Positions 42,420 through 53,292 of a DNA stretch of 64,000 bases are shown in pieces (the first letter of the stretch is position 1; each line of letters begins with the position of its first letter). The translations under genes were made by a program, and so were the position numbers. The notes below the pieces were generated by a model, which did no database searches, was not told the origin of the DNA, and worked only from the letters and a program-made list of their open reading frames with translations. This DNA comes from Patiria pectinifera. Its lineage: Eukaryota > Echinodermata > Asteroidea > Valvatida > Asterinidae. Location of the stretch: the NCBI GenBank assembly GCA_029964075.1, contig CM057135.1:8396863-8460862 (forward strand). The letters run 5' to 3'.

Positions 42420-44820
42420 CTATTTTACCAGCTTTAGATGATTTTGATAACGCTGTCTTTGCTGTGGTAGGTGCTCATCTTGACATGGCTCTGGTTCTGA
42501 AATAAATGGGTACAGATTAAGTTTCAAAAATAAGTTACTCATGATCAACCAACACACTCTCCACCTAATAAAATGACTATAAAATTCCAACCATTAAAAA
42601 GCACAAATGCTGTTTTCAATGCTTGTATACTTACCAAGACTGACGTAGTGATATTCGTGTATGTGACCAAAGTAGAATGTCTCCTTGGCGCCTTGCTCTG
42701 TGTACTGATGCATGTAGAATCCAGAAGCCGTACTTTCTTCGGCACTTGTGACAATCTTGATATTAACTCCATATTTCTTTGCAGTTGCAAGTATTTCGGG
42801 CTCTCCTGCATGTGTAGCATTAGCTCTCATTCTCTTCATATAGTCAGTCATCTGTTACAATGGCTCTCTGGTGATCAGGTGTCTGTAGAATAAGCACATG
42901 TATTCAATATATTGATTACTTCATGCAGCACTTAACAATCTCAATCATGATATTTTTTTTATTTTTTTCAGATCCTTTTAGTTGAAAATGCTTAACAAAA
43001 TGTAAACATTATTTAAAAAATGAGAGTCCAAGACAACAGATAACTTAAATTCGAAAATAAAAACCCTCAGGCCTCTACACTTATCCTGTTTTCTTTAAGT
43101 TCAATACAGTGATTTGCCTTCATTGTAGGAGGCTGAACATAACAAAAGGTTCATGTTATGTTGTTTTTCATAACATTTAAAAAGTAAAGAAAAAATAATA
43201 AAATAAAAGTCGCAGCTTTATTCACCATGACCATACAATGAGGTTAAGGCACAATGTACTAAGTTTTTACTTACTCTGCTTTGCATATGGTCACAAATAT
43301 TTCTACGAAGTTCTTGATGAGTTGGTACATCTTTTACCCCTATCCTGCCAAGCTGATCAGCTAAGGCCCTAAAATAGCAATTTCCATCACCTTTTACATC
43401 TGTCCTCATCCTCATCCCACATTTCCTTGCATTTGATATAAGGCGAGCTTGGTGGCTGTGTGTATCATATAAAATGCAAAAACTAAATAAAAAATCACAA
43501 ACATAAAGCATGAAAATAATGTAGTATTGCTTACTTAGGCAATGCCTCAGTCAGAAACTCAAGACTTTATGGGGTTATCATTACCACAATAATTGATATA
43601 CTCATCACACATGTTGATATCAAGTTGGGATTCAGAAATGCACAAACTTTTGTTTTGGTTAGTGGCCTTCATTAAGGACTACAGTTCCTATGGAAAAATA
43701 ACATTATGGCTTTCTTGACTCAATTCCTCATATTAGATCAATTTACATGTATTATCGTGCAGCAGGCTGTACAATTTAACAAATGTGTGTACGAGTAATG
43801 TGTATTATGTGTTTGAAAATTAACACAGCTGGTATTTACATGAGATAGCTTGAGAAGATGTTGCAATTAGTGAAAAAAACCTTAACATATGTACTCAAGA
43901 AACATAAGACAGGACAATTAATTTTTGTTAAGGTCTTGTCATATATAGTTTTTTTAAAAGTATTTAAAAGTAATAATATTAAAGTAATTATATGTCATAA
44001 AAATTTATATTTATATTTTAAAAACTTTCCCAACCAGAATCTAGTTTGAAGTTTTGCACACTTTATACCTTTTGCCACCCTTTTGGCAGACAAGTTGTTT
44101 GTGGCTTGCCGACGCTTCTGTGGTTTTGCAGGTACCACCTGAATAGAAATGAAACACCAGTAGAGTCTGTTATTTAAAATCCTTCAGCTTTCAAAAATTT
44201 ATAATAACTTTAAAATATTCGAAAAATATTTTCACAATTATTTCCCTGAAATTAAATTTATGTAGGCCTCCAAGTGATTGTATCTGCTACTGACGTTGTC
44301 CTGAATTCATGGTAAAATGAGGTCATTCTCAATGTACATTTCAGGCATATTCCAGCACGAGTGAGCTCAAATTGGAGCTGGCTGAATACTGAAAAGAACT
44401 ATATCATGCCTAGGCTAGGCCTATTGGAACTGGCCCTCCTGCATAAACCATTCTTAATCAACATTTCTTTATTGATATTAATTTAAAAGGTTATTAAAAA
44501 GAGTGCACTAAACTGCATAATTTGGGTAATTTGCTTTAAATTTCTCAACGAAGGAGAGGGCACACCCACAGCTTTGTTCAAAACACACCCAAAAAATGAC
44601 GAAACGCACCTCACATCTTGATTTTACGACACCCAATGGAAACAAACTTGCTTTGTGTTTGTGGATTATACCATGCAGTATCGGTAAAATAACATGTCAC
44701 AAGGTCACACCTAGGATTCATGGTTATAGGCTGCTTGGGATTTGCCTTGAACATTCTCCGAGGGTTTGATCAAGAATTCAATATTAAACGTTTAAAATTT
44801 CTCTCACCATATTTCCTCGA
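42420..44820 (-). CDS. OTU-domain cysteine protease gene (5 exons) in hAT
   Basis: Exons end/start at 44820-44818 (ATG is the last codon), 44138-44069, 43447-43275, 42882-42635 and 42496-42420 (stop TAG), with matching phases. A basic N-terminus (K-P-Q-K-R-R-Q, K-R-V-A-K-A-R) precedes the OTU core: catalytic Asp and Cys in G-D-G-N-C-Y-F-R-A-L-A-D-Q-L, A-G-E-P-E-I-L-A, and catalytic His in H-I-H-E-Y-H-Y-V-S-L. About 188 residues. OTU proteases remove ubiquitin or like modifiers. A 4-bp tandem duplication (TGACTGAC, 42843-42850) shifts the frame in exon 4. Using a second acceptor at 42852 instead skips it and restores a 179-residue frame lacking about ten residues. Confidence 0.7.
42843..42850 (-). 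other. 4-bp tandem duplication in OTU exon 4
   Basis: TGACTGAC replaces a single TGAC at the D-Y-M-K-R-M junction. With one copy the exon reads straight from the acceptor at 42882 with no stop. Confidence 0.6.
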
Positions 44821-45584
44821 CGCACAGGACGTCCTGCTGTGCTAAATGTTCATAGTCTAGTAATTGCTACAACGTGGTCAGTCTGGTCTGCGCTCCGTTC
44901 ACAATGCGTACTCTGACATGCGGGAGGCCAATCGCAGACTGATCATTATAAAAAGTTTTTACCGTACGAGCGCCGAGTCTCCAACTGGGCGTTTATTTGA
45001 CTTTACTATAAGTCACTTCTTGATTGTATCTCGTGTGCGTGCATCGTACTTTTCCACAGGACGTACAAACGTTTGAGTGTGAGTGCGCGCTGATTCCCAG
45101 AGAATGCCAATTGAAGTCTACTATCGGTATTTTAATTACATTGTATTGCATGCGCCGCACGTGCGTTCATACCGTGTTGGCGCCGCTGACGCATTACAAA
45201 ATCCGTTTGCCGTTGCAACTTTCTATTGCCTTTGTAATGATTTTTGTTGGGTGTTAGTTGAGTGAAAACAATAACATAAAAGGCCATCATCTTGGTTGGG
45301 ATCTGAACTTCTGCGTTCTAATGTGGCAACTGGCAAAGACCGATTATTCCCCACCTTACTGTGATTGTCAAAAGCGGTAAATGTGGTCGATCTGGGAGTA
45401 ATAAGAACGGCTAAGTAGACCGTGCAGTGCTCCGGGAAAGTTTGACCAGCACGGCGCGGAAGGTTCGTGGGTCAGCAGGCAAACGATCTGGCTACTGCGC
45501 TTGGTCGGCACGCTGACTGCCGATTGCGCGATACTTCGCGAAAAAAAATGCATTGCGCGACCCGCCATGCATGAGAGAGTTGTT
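44139..45584. other. 5' region of OTU gene; no other gene seen
   Basis: Contains intron 1 of the OTU gene (44139-44817) and its presumed promoter side. From 44860 to 45584 the sequence becomes GC-richer, with no recognisable domain. Confidence 0.45.
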
Positions 45585-45593
45585 GCGGCGGTC
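45585..45593. repeat. Left 9-bp target duplication of foldback element
   Basis: GCGGCGGTC, repeated exactly at 46287-46295 on the other side of the palindromic element. Confidence 0.8.
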
Positions 45594-46286
45594 TACTCCT
45601 AGAACTATGTGGAGCCTTATAGTTTTAGAACCCCGCAAAATTGTTTTCAGTACAAAAACGTCCATCAAAATGCAGAAATTTCCCACAGAACCGCTGCACA
45701 GTTTGCCCCCAAACTCCGTACTACACCTCATGACATACTCACAAAATATCGCAGAACAAACATCGCTGGATTTTGTCGGTTTTTTTTTTGCTAAAATGAT
45801 GAAAAATATGCCCTTTCCGCACTGAGCCAACCTGACACTTGAAACGTGCACGCATATGATCGAGCGATGATTTTCGGTTCGCTCGGAGCCTGCCGCGGGG
45901 GGTACGGTACAAGCACTTGTACGCATGCGCATACTATCATTTCGCTTGTACCGTACCCCCCGCGGCGCGCTCCGAGCGAACCGAAAATCATCGCTCGATC
46001 ATACATGTCATATGCACGTTTCAAGTGTCAGGTTGGCTCAGTGCGGAAAGGGCATATTTTTCATCATTTCAGCCAAAAAACCGACAAAATCCAGCGATGT
46101 TTGTTCTGCGCATATTTTGTGAGTATGTCATGAGGTGTAGTACGGAGTTTGGGGGAAAACTGTGCAGCGGTTCTGTGGGAAATTTCTGCATTTTGATGGA
46201 CGTTTTTGTACTTAATTATTGTTTTGTGCTGAAAACAATTTTGCGGGGTTCTAAATCTATGAGGCTTCACGTAAGTTCTAGGAGTA
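45594..46286. mobile_element. Foldback MITE-like element with 9-bp target duplication
   Basis: Almost the whole 693 bp is an inverted repeat: arms of about 320-340 bp starting TACTCCTAGAACT meet at a loop of about 25 bp near 45920-45940. The right arm has an extra 18 bp near 46210-46230. Exact GCGGCGGTC copies flank it. Long arms plus a 9-bp duplication fit non-autonomous Mutator-like (MULE) elements. Open frames across it are palindrome by-products. It is nested in the hAT, so it is younger. Confidence 0.8.
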
Positions 46287-46334
46287 GCGGCGGTCCTGTT
46301 TATAATCCTCAGCTAATGAATACATGTACATAAA

Positions 46335-46450
46335 ATGGTGCGGCTTATACGATGGTGCGGCTTATACGCTGTGGCCTGAATCTTATTCTGAAGTTTTTTG
46401 GAGCGCTGCGGCTTATACACAGGGCGGCTTATATTCCGAAAATTACGGTA
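46335..46450 (+). repeat. GCGGCTTATAC motif cluster
   Basis: GTGCGGCTTATACG occurs twice in tandem, then GCGGCTTATACAC and GCGGCTTATATTCCG, ending CCGAAAATTACGGTA. This looks like the terminal part of another short DNA transposon inside the hAT right end. Confidence 0.45.
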
Positions 46451-46639
46451 AGCTAACGACACTTGCACTTGCTGGGCTGCGTGGTGATGGCCTGTCAAGG
46501 GGTATTGGCAAGTTACGAACCCTGCCCAAATTAGTACGCCTGCCTTTGAAAAGTGGGCGGGATGATTACATTGGTCATCCCCCCCTGGTCAAAAGGTGGG
46601 GGGGATATATCCCCCATCCCCCCGGGATCTCCGCCCATG

Positions 46640-46647
46640 GTCACGAA
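46640..46647. repeat. Right target-site duplication of hAT
   Basis: Second GTCACGAA copy. The LINE ORF2 frame resumes immediately after it as I-L-T-F-R-Y-T-F-L-Q-R. Confidence 0.85.
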
Positions 46648-47890
46648 TACTCACCTTTCGTTACACCTTCTTACAAAGATTATTCAAGAATTCGCCTCAT
46701 CCTGCTTTCTCATTAATGAGCTATTTCCTACGCCAATATTGTAAGCTGAATTTAGACGCTCAGATTTTTCTCATTAATCTCGATGCCAAGTTTTTCGTCC
46801 ATCTACCCACATTTTACAGTAACGTTTTACAAGCCTGGAATCTTTCGAGAGCCCAAATTATCATACCACCTGATTATATTCAGTTTGTTTTGAATTTACC
46901 ATTAACTCTGTTTATTTAGTTAAATTTGCCGGTATTGATAACCAGCTCATTTGGCCTCGTCTTCGCGTACGTGGAATTCGCACAGTCTCGGACCTACTAG
47001 ACCTCTCATTTGGGAAGTGGAAAGGACTGGAAGCTCTCCATTCCGACAACTCTATACGAAGGTACTCCAGCAGAATTCTTCATTCGGAACTCATGGATGC
47101 GAGAGAACTCCTCATACGTGTCTTTCCGAAATTCTTCAACCGCTCCGGATACCGTCTCTCCACACGTAACCTACAGAACATTCCAGCCTTCTTGGAACTT
47201 CCTCTCGCTATCTATTTCCCTCCAGACGTCGATGCTTCAAGTGCATCCTCAAAATTCATCTATAAAACTCTCAACGCAGAACTCAACTCTTTGAAGAACC
47301 CAATTCAAACTTACTGGCACAAACACAACATCATTCCGGAGAATCGAAGGATTCAATGGAAGGAGATATATCATCTTCCATCTTCGAAGAAGGAGGGCGA
47401 CATCCAATTTCGACTACTACACAACATTTTACCCAGTTTACCCGTTCTGCAACATATAAATCCGGACATTTCGCCGCTTTGTCAGTAGTGCGGTGAAAGA
47501 GGAACAATTCTACACCTATTCATCCAATGTGGCGCTATCCAGCCAGCACTCAACTTTCTCAACTGCCTTCTGAGCCGTCTGTTCCCGGACTTCACCCAAG
47601 ATTTTGATCTCTACTGGTGTCTGCTTCCTCACGGGAGAGGAAGGCAAAAGGAGATGGTCAATCTGGCAAATTACTTCATTATCAGCCTGAAAGCTACCAT
47701 ATACTACCTCTACTTACGTTCGTCCTCTACCGATCTCCCCACTGTGTGGAAACATCGAATGAAAAGTGAAATATTGATCGATTTTCACTATTTCTCAGCC
47801 AAAAACAACACTAGCTTGTTTCAATACAAATGGGATCACAACAACACCTTGTTAACTATGATTAACCAAAAACTTATCTGGCTGATATGA
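46648..47890 (+). pseudogene. Tx1-like LINE ORF2, 3' portion
   Basis: Continues the ORF2 stopped at 36325: L-T-F-R-Y-T-F-L-Q-R-L-F-K, H-P-A-F-S-L-M-S-Y-F, L-P-T-F-Y-S-N-V-L-Q-A-W. After frameshifts come I-Q-W-K-E-I-Y, D-I-Q-F-R-L-L-H-N-I-L-P and a C-terminal cysteine motif (C-Q-stop-C-G-E-R-G-T, then H-L-F-I-Q-C-G) split by TAG at 47487. The frame stays open to 47890. Together with 32945-36325 this is one LINE. Confidence 0.8.
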
Positions 47891-49027
47891 AGCTTTTTTG
47901 ATAACGTTTTTTTTTCTTTTGAAACATGGTGATTTCCACTAATTCCCTGCGGGGATGAAAGTGGTTAACAAACAGCTTTTGATTTTCAGGTTTCTTTTGT
48001 TTTGTATGATTGTTTTGATTTTTTGTTCTGTGAAGTCATTAATATTTGTTCAATGAAGTTTGCATTCATCCATAAATGCTGTGAATTACTCCGTTCCAAT
48101 TTTTTTTAGTTTATTCTTTGTGTATACATCCTTTGTTTAATCCTTTTGAACCATGTTTAGTTTTAAGTGGACTTGTTTTGTGACTTGATTTGAATTAAAG
48201 GTTCAATTGGAAAAGTGAAAAAAGTGTTTGTTTGTTTGTCTGTTGGGCTGTTTGTCGTTTTTTTTTTTTTTTGTTAATATGTTTTTTTGTGTTACGTTTG
48301 TACATGTATTAGACTGTTCGTATAATTGTAATTTTGCTTGTCTGTTTGCATGTGTACGGTATCTGTTATGTTTTTTTCTGTATGGTTTTATCTGATTGTT
48401 CTTGTCTTTGTTTTGATGCTTTTTTAGCTCGTTTGTATGTTTCATTGCTTACTTGTTTATCACTTATTGTGTTTCTTACTGAATTATTTATTTATGCTAC
48501 TTTTTATTTTCATTTAAATTCATTTACATATTTAGCAGATATTTATTTACCCATTTATTTATTCATATATATTACCCTCCATTATTATAGCATTTTTAAT
48601 TTCCATATTTATTTTTAACTTCTCATATTACTTGTATTTAATAGTTATATTTTAAAGTTATTTCATGTTACCAACCTAGGATTGGATGAACAGGCTTTTG
48701 AGTCACAGTGTTTTCACTGTTGTTCATCCTGGCCATTTTAGATTTGATTGTCTTTACTCTGCTTGTTGAACTCCCTCTCACTTCCACTCTTCCCCAATCC
48801 GCTCCCCTCCTATACATTCCTCATCCCCACCCCCATTTCTTCCCCATCTCATTCTTACCTACTGTACCTATACACATCTATTCTTTTTGATTGGTATTTG
48901 TTACACAATTTATCTTTTATCTTGACTGTCCTTGATGTATGACATTTCTTACCTTGTATGTACATGTACATGTTTGTATTTTAAATGTTTTGGACGAATA
49001 AATAATAATAATAATAATAATAATAAT
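47891..49027 (+). other. LINE 3' untranslated region with (AAT)n tail
   Basis: T-rich, non-coding, ending in AATAATAATAAT at about 48998-49027, as expected for the 3' end of this LINE. Confidence 0.6.
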
Positions 49028-49212
49028 ATTTTCATTCGATGTCATAATGATACAATTGTTTGTCCAGAATTAAATGGAACAAAGAATGGAGATAAAAGGC
49101 AGGGTTTTCGATTTTTCAGTACAGTAGAAACGTTATAAGAGCAACAGTATATTCTAAACCAAAAACGTGAAATAAATTGTCTTTATAATCTCAAAAAAAA
49201 ACGTTTGCTAAA
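49028..49212. repeat. 185-bp repeat, copy 1
   Basis: Recurs at about 50420-50605 with few differences (shared TTTGTCCAGAATTAAATGG, GTAGAAACGTTATAAGAGC, AAATTGTCTTTATAATC). Both copies directly follow LINE-derived sequence. Confidence 0.8.
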
Positions 49213-49984
49213 AAAGTCGCGGCGCTTCGAACGTCTAGCACAAAGTAACACTGTAAAATATCAGGAGGTGGTATTTTCTAAATTTTCAGGCAGTGCAGAA
49301 TCGATATTTCTCTCAATGTATCTAAAATCATGACATGTTTATAATATTTCCGCCATTATGGAAGCTTAGACCCGAACAAAAAAAACCTCGGCCATGACAA
49401 TGGTGGCAAAGTTGATTATGCTTGCCACGATTTTTTCATTCGATCTTTCAATAAGGGCAAAGTTCATACCTTTCCCCTGAAGGTTTTTCTTTTCATTTAA
49501 AAGTTTCAATGACGTTGCTAGCATTCTGTTCTCAACGTTAACAAATATCAAGGTTCACACACATTCCAACCTAATAGGAGTGGGACGGGCTTCCATTGAA
49601 ACTAGTTCCAGTGTAGTTTCGTTTTAATAAAAAAGCTATTCATGTGTTACCCTTTGCAAGTTTTGTCTCATAAAAACTCAGTAGACCGATAAATCCTTGC
49701 CAAGCCCCAAACTTGCCACCTACCGTTCATAAACATAAAGATGCATTTGGTCCGTTAGTCTTTTATATTTGCCATTCCCTGTAACAAACAAATAACACTG
49801 CAAATATATCAAGAGCTACATCGTTTAGGCCTATGTGAATATTTTTATGAACAGAAATTCGCCCGCTTCCAGTGGAACCATTTTGTTTTAACTTGAACCA
49901 AAAACACCCTTTCGGGTTTTATAAGATTAAGTATATAGGCCTACTTCAGTATATTTCATCACAGTACTAATCTTCGCTCCAATG
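49213..49984. other. No gene recognised
   Basis: AT-rich with no open frame or repeat that I can support. Confidence 0.4.
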
Positions 49985-50297
49985 CAGATCCATCTCGGCT
50001 AACTTTTCCCAGGACTCGTAGTATTAAAGGCAGGAGATCGTACATTCACTGTTACAGCAGCTAAGGAGTGGAATGAACTTCCCTCCTATATTAAATCTGC
50101 TCCATCAGTGGATGTGTTTAAGAAGATCCTCAAAACATACCTCTTTCCCAATTGATGTATTATTGTTGTTTTGTTTGTAAAATGTTTAATGATTTGTTGT
50201 TATATTGCTCATTACTACTGTAATCGCTGTGATATAGTTATACTATGAATAGCGTACCTAAATACATAATAATAATACTAATAATAATAACAATAAT
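49985..50297 (+). mobile_element. CR1-like LINE 3' end remnant
   Basis: Plus strand encodes A-G-D-R-T-F-T-V-T-A-A-K-E-W-N-E-L-P-S-Y-I, then V-F-K-K-I-L-K-T-Y-L-F-P-N-stop (50154), the typical extreme C-terminus of CR1/L2-type polymerases. A short 3' UTR and a TAA/AAT repeat tail (50265-50297) follow. Confidence 0.65.
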
Positions 50298-50359
50298 TTT
50301 CAGGGGCCTTAAAGCAGGCCCCTGGCCCTGTGGCCCCACGCCGTAAGGGCTCGGAAAAT

Positions 50360-50412
50360 AAAACAAAACATACACGACGGAATTTACTAAATGTAAGAAA
50401 GCAGCCTGGCAA
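50360..50412 (+). mobile_element. 45-bp fragment of the CR1-like element
   Basis: ACATACACGACGGAATTTAC and the following AAATGTAAGAAAGCA match 31224-31266 in the CR1-like LINE almost exactly, then diverge. Confidence 0.65.
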
Positions 50413-50419
50413 CAATAAT

Positions 50420-50605
50420 ATTTACATGCGATGTCATGCATAATGATACCATTCTTTGTCCAGAATTAAATGGAACAAAGAACTTGGGAGATAAAAATAC
50501 AGGGTTTTCGACTTTTCAATACAGTAGAAACGTTATAAGAGCAACAGTATATTCTAAACAAAAAAAAGTGAAATAAATTGTCTTTATAATCTCAAAAAAA
50601 CGTTT
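50420..50605. repeat. 185-bp repeat, copy 2
   Basis: Second copy of the sequence at 49028-49212, same orientation, about 1.4 kb away. Confidence 0.8.
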
Positions 50606-51219
50606 GCTAAAATAGTCATATGAAAGTGGCTAGGAATCGCCTCATATTGCACCACAGAGCAATCATTTTCCAAAACTTTTAGGGGTCCTTTAAGCCACGC
50701 CGTAAGGGCTTTGCGCTCCGCGTGCGCATTAATTTTGTCCGTCCTTTAGAAATGCCAGCACCCCCTGGCAAAAGTATGTTCCAGCGGGCTTGAAAATAAG
50801 TGTAACGAACACGGCCGGGTCACGTCTGCACTGCGCGCTGCGTACGTGACCCGCGCGTTGTACTTGTGTTACTGGGCAATAAGCCAGGTTTTTCGCGGGC
50901 TTTTAGTAGCGTGCTCACTTTCCAGCTGGGCGTCGGACTGAGAGGATCGTGCTAACGATTCGTACAGCTTGTGCGGCTGACCAGTGACTCGTGCAACTTA
51001 TTTGACAGGAAAGATGTAAGTGGAATAAAGTGGAATAAAGTTATATCGATCACAAGAAGAATTGTTCCTGAACCCAACATCTGTGTCCGTGTTTATTTTA
51101 CTTTGCCATTTGTCTGTCTGTGTGCCGTCCACGTCCGTAGCTGTTTGTCACAAGCACCCGACCTAATTTTCCCTAGCAAATCCGCCCTGAAAAGCCCTTG
51201 ACCGCAACCAGACCCGTTA
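50606..51219. other. No gene recognised
   Basis: A GC-richer stretch at 50685-50960 contains ACGCCGTAAGGGCT, also present at 50338. No coding call is possible. Confidence 0.35.
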
Positions 51220-51224
51220 CATAA

Positions 51225-51365
51225 GGTTCAATAGTCCAAAGGTTCGATAGTCCGAAAAGACTCTATGATGGTCCGATGGTCCGAATCGACAGTAAGGTCC
51301 GATAGTCCGAATCGACAATAAGGTCCGATAGTCCGAATCAACAGTAAGGTCCGATAGACCGAAGA
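51225..51365. repeat. GGTCCGATAGTCCGAAT minisatellite
   Basis: About six units of roughly 17-32 bp with core GGTCCGATAGTCCGAAT(C/A)GACAGTAA. Confidence 0.75.
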
Positions 51366-52370
51366 GTCATACTGACGAACCGTATTGCCCATTCGGACAA
51401 TCGAACCCGATACGCCACATGCACACTTTGGTTCGAACTGTAGTGCGGCCTGGTACACTTGCTGGCCCCGTCCAGTTGCCGTTGCCTCCCCGGTCACCGT
51501 AGTGGACCGCTCCCGCTTCGGTCTGACCGTCCATAACCCGTACCGTGCCGGTGCCCACTCAGTTCGTATTGGTTGACATGGTTTTGCCATAGTACATAGT
51601 ACATGTATAGACTTTGTAGACGCCAACCTCTTATCTCTATAACGCTACCAAAGACTACCAAAAGGAGAAACCCTATAGGTTGATGAAATCTAACAAAGTT
51701 ATGTAAAGTGAAGAGATGAGTAAATCAGTGTATTGACATGTGTGACTGTCACCCCAAAGCTCTGTTTCCCTCCAACTTATTAAATTATTGTTGACTCTAA
51801 TAAATGTTTCATGAACTGCTATTAGGGAACGCAATAATATCTATGCCGACTTGCAGAAAGTGTGCAAGAACGAGACTTGAATGCTTTGATGTGTTCACAA
51901 TACAACGACGCTGTTTAATTATTTCACTGTGTGACACAGTGAGAAATTTTGTAATCGTAATGGCGTCAGGATACTTGCTGGGGAGCTCTTGCGTACGACT
52001 TTCTGTACTTTGGTACTGTTGTTTCCAGGACAATTGTGTGTACGGTAACCCGACGTACCCAGACGAAATTGCCGACCTCAAACTTGTTAGTGCCATATTT
52101 GGCAACTATATGTGCGTTATTAGTTTAATTAAACAAATGAACAGGTTAATTAAACATAGTACAATTGAAGGTATCTAAACGTAAACATAACAGCATAGAA
52201 GACCGACAGACGAACATGAAATGTTACAAAATAAACATATTTGTCTGGATATTTTTTTAGGGCGTTACCGGTAAGTTAACACAAACTTGGTGTCAAATAG
52301 ATCATGGGAGTTACTTTTCGTTGACTTTTCATACAAGTTTACATAAACTTTAACTGTATGACCTGCAGTG
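51366..52370. other. Open frames of unknown value
   Basis: Frames of 124 codons (plus, 51804-52178) and about 98 codons (minus, 51809-52105) overlap. Neither shows a domain or splice context that I can support. Confidence 0.3.
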
Positions 52371-53292
52371 GCGTAGCCACGGGAGGCGTGGGGGCGACAG
52401 CCCCCCCCATGAAACCTTGTCGCCCCCCCCCCCCCGAAAGAAAGGGCAGGACAGGAGACTGGTGACGAGTCTATGATTGGTTGATTAGCTCTCCTTTAAT
52501 TACTGATTGTTCTCAAATTACAATGATGAAGATAGTAGCTGAGCTGATTAGGTTAATTTACTGATGAAGACTTTAAGCCGTGGAATGGGAGCCGTGAACT
52601 GCAATGGAGGTTGTGTAAGCCGTGTGGTAAGCCGTGGTTCTACAAGAAAACCAAATTAATACAATAATAAATATTGGAACCTACATTTATGAGGTGACAT
52701 GAAAACACATGAAAATGGACTAAGATTCATGTATGAATTTCCTCCAGTATCAACTAATTATCTAACAAACTGAGGGATTACATAAGTTATTATAAGCCCC
52801 AAATTACACTCAATTAACCAGCAATAATGATGAAATATGAGGTCATAATTCTTAGTAAAAAGATCAATAAAATGTACGTACATGTACCCATAAAACAACG
52901 TGATGAAACCCACGTTATTTATCCATTACAAAACCCCCCACAAAATATCCCTTAAAATCATCTATAAATCTACTCACTTTTAGCTTCTACGCACAGCCGC
53001 TGATGGACGGCATACAGATGATTAGGAAAATTTGGGTTAACCTGGGATTTTACGTTTGATTGAAGGAATAATTAGGAGATTTATCGGAATGATTTAAGGA
53101 CAAATGTGACTAAAATTGGAATCACGTTGGAATTTTCTAAATTCATAATCACGAGAGGGCACTATACCAATTTAACGCTTAGACACTTTCGTACACCCCC
53201 AGTCGCCTCCCCCACTGAGATTTTGAGTTTCTAAAAAACTTATCATTGATCTATATGACGCACCCACTGAAAAATTCCTGGGTACGCCACTG
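52371..53292. mobile_element. DNA transposon-like element, CAGTGGCGTA termini
   Basis: Starts CAGTGGCGTAGCCACGGGAGG and ends CCTGGGTACGCCACTG, short inverted termini of hAT-like type around about 0.9 kb with no coding capacity. Flanking 8-mers do not match, so the target duplication is lost or the boundaries are off. Confidence 0.5.

Larger units (their letters stand above)
36326..46639 (-). mobile_element. 10.3-kb hAT transposon carrying an OTU protease gene
   Basis: Both ends are visible: the left end CAGTGGCGGAGATTTC and, in reverse complement, the right end CATGGGCGGAGATCCC match at 12 of 16 positions. The element sits between GTCACGAA copies and interrupts a LINE whose frame continues exactly across one copy. 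Inside, on the minus strand, are a spliced OTU-domain gene (44820-42420) and a spliced hAT transposase (41945-36980). A 693 bp foldback element is nested at 45594. The transposase has stops and a frameshift, so this copy could move only with outside help. OTU cargo inside hAT boundaries is unusual to my knowledge. Confidence 0.8.

Noticed and set aside
45492-46333. Several overlapping 90-146 codon frames
   Set aside because: They mirror each other because the region is a palindromic foldback element.
51804-52178. 124-codon plus-strand frame
   Set aside because: No recognisable domain, competing minus-strand frame, no splice context.
52371-53292. Full hAT element call
   Set aside because: The inverted termini look right but the flanking 8-mers differ, so only a tentative element is reported.
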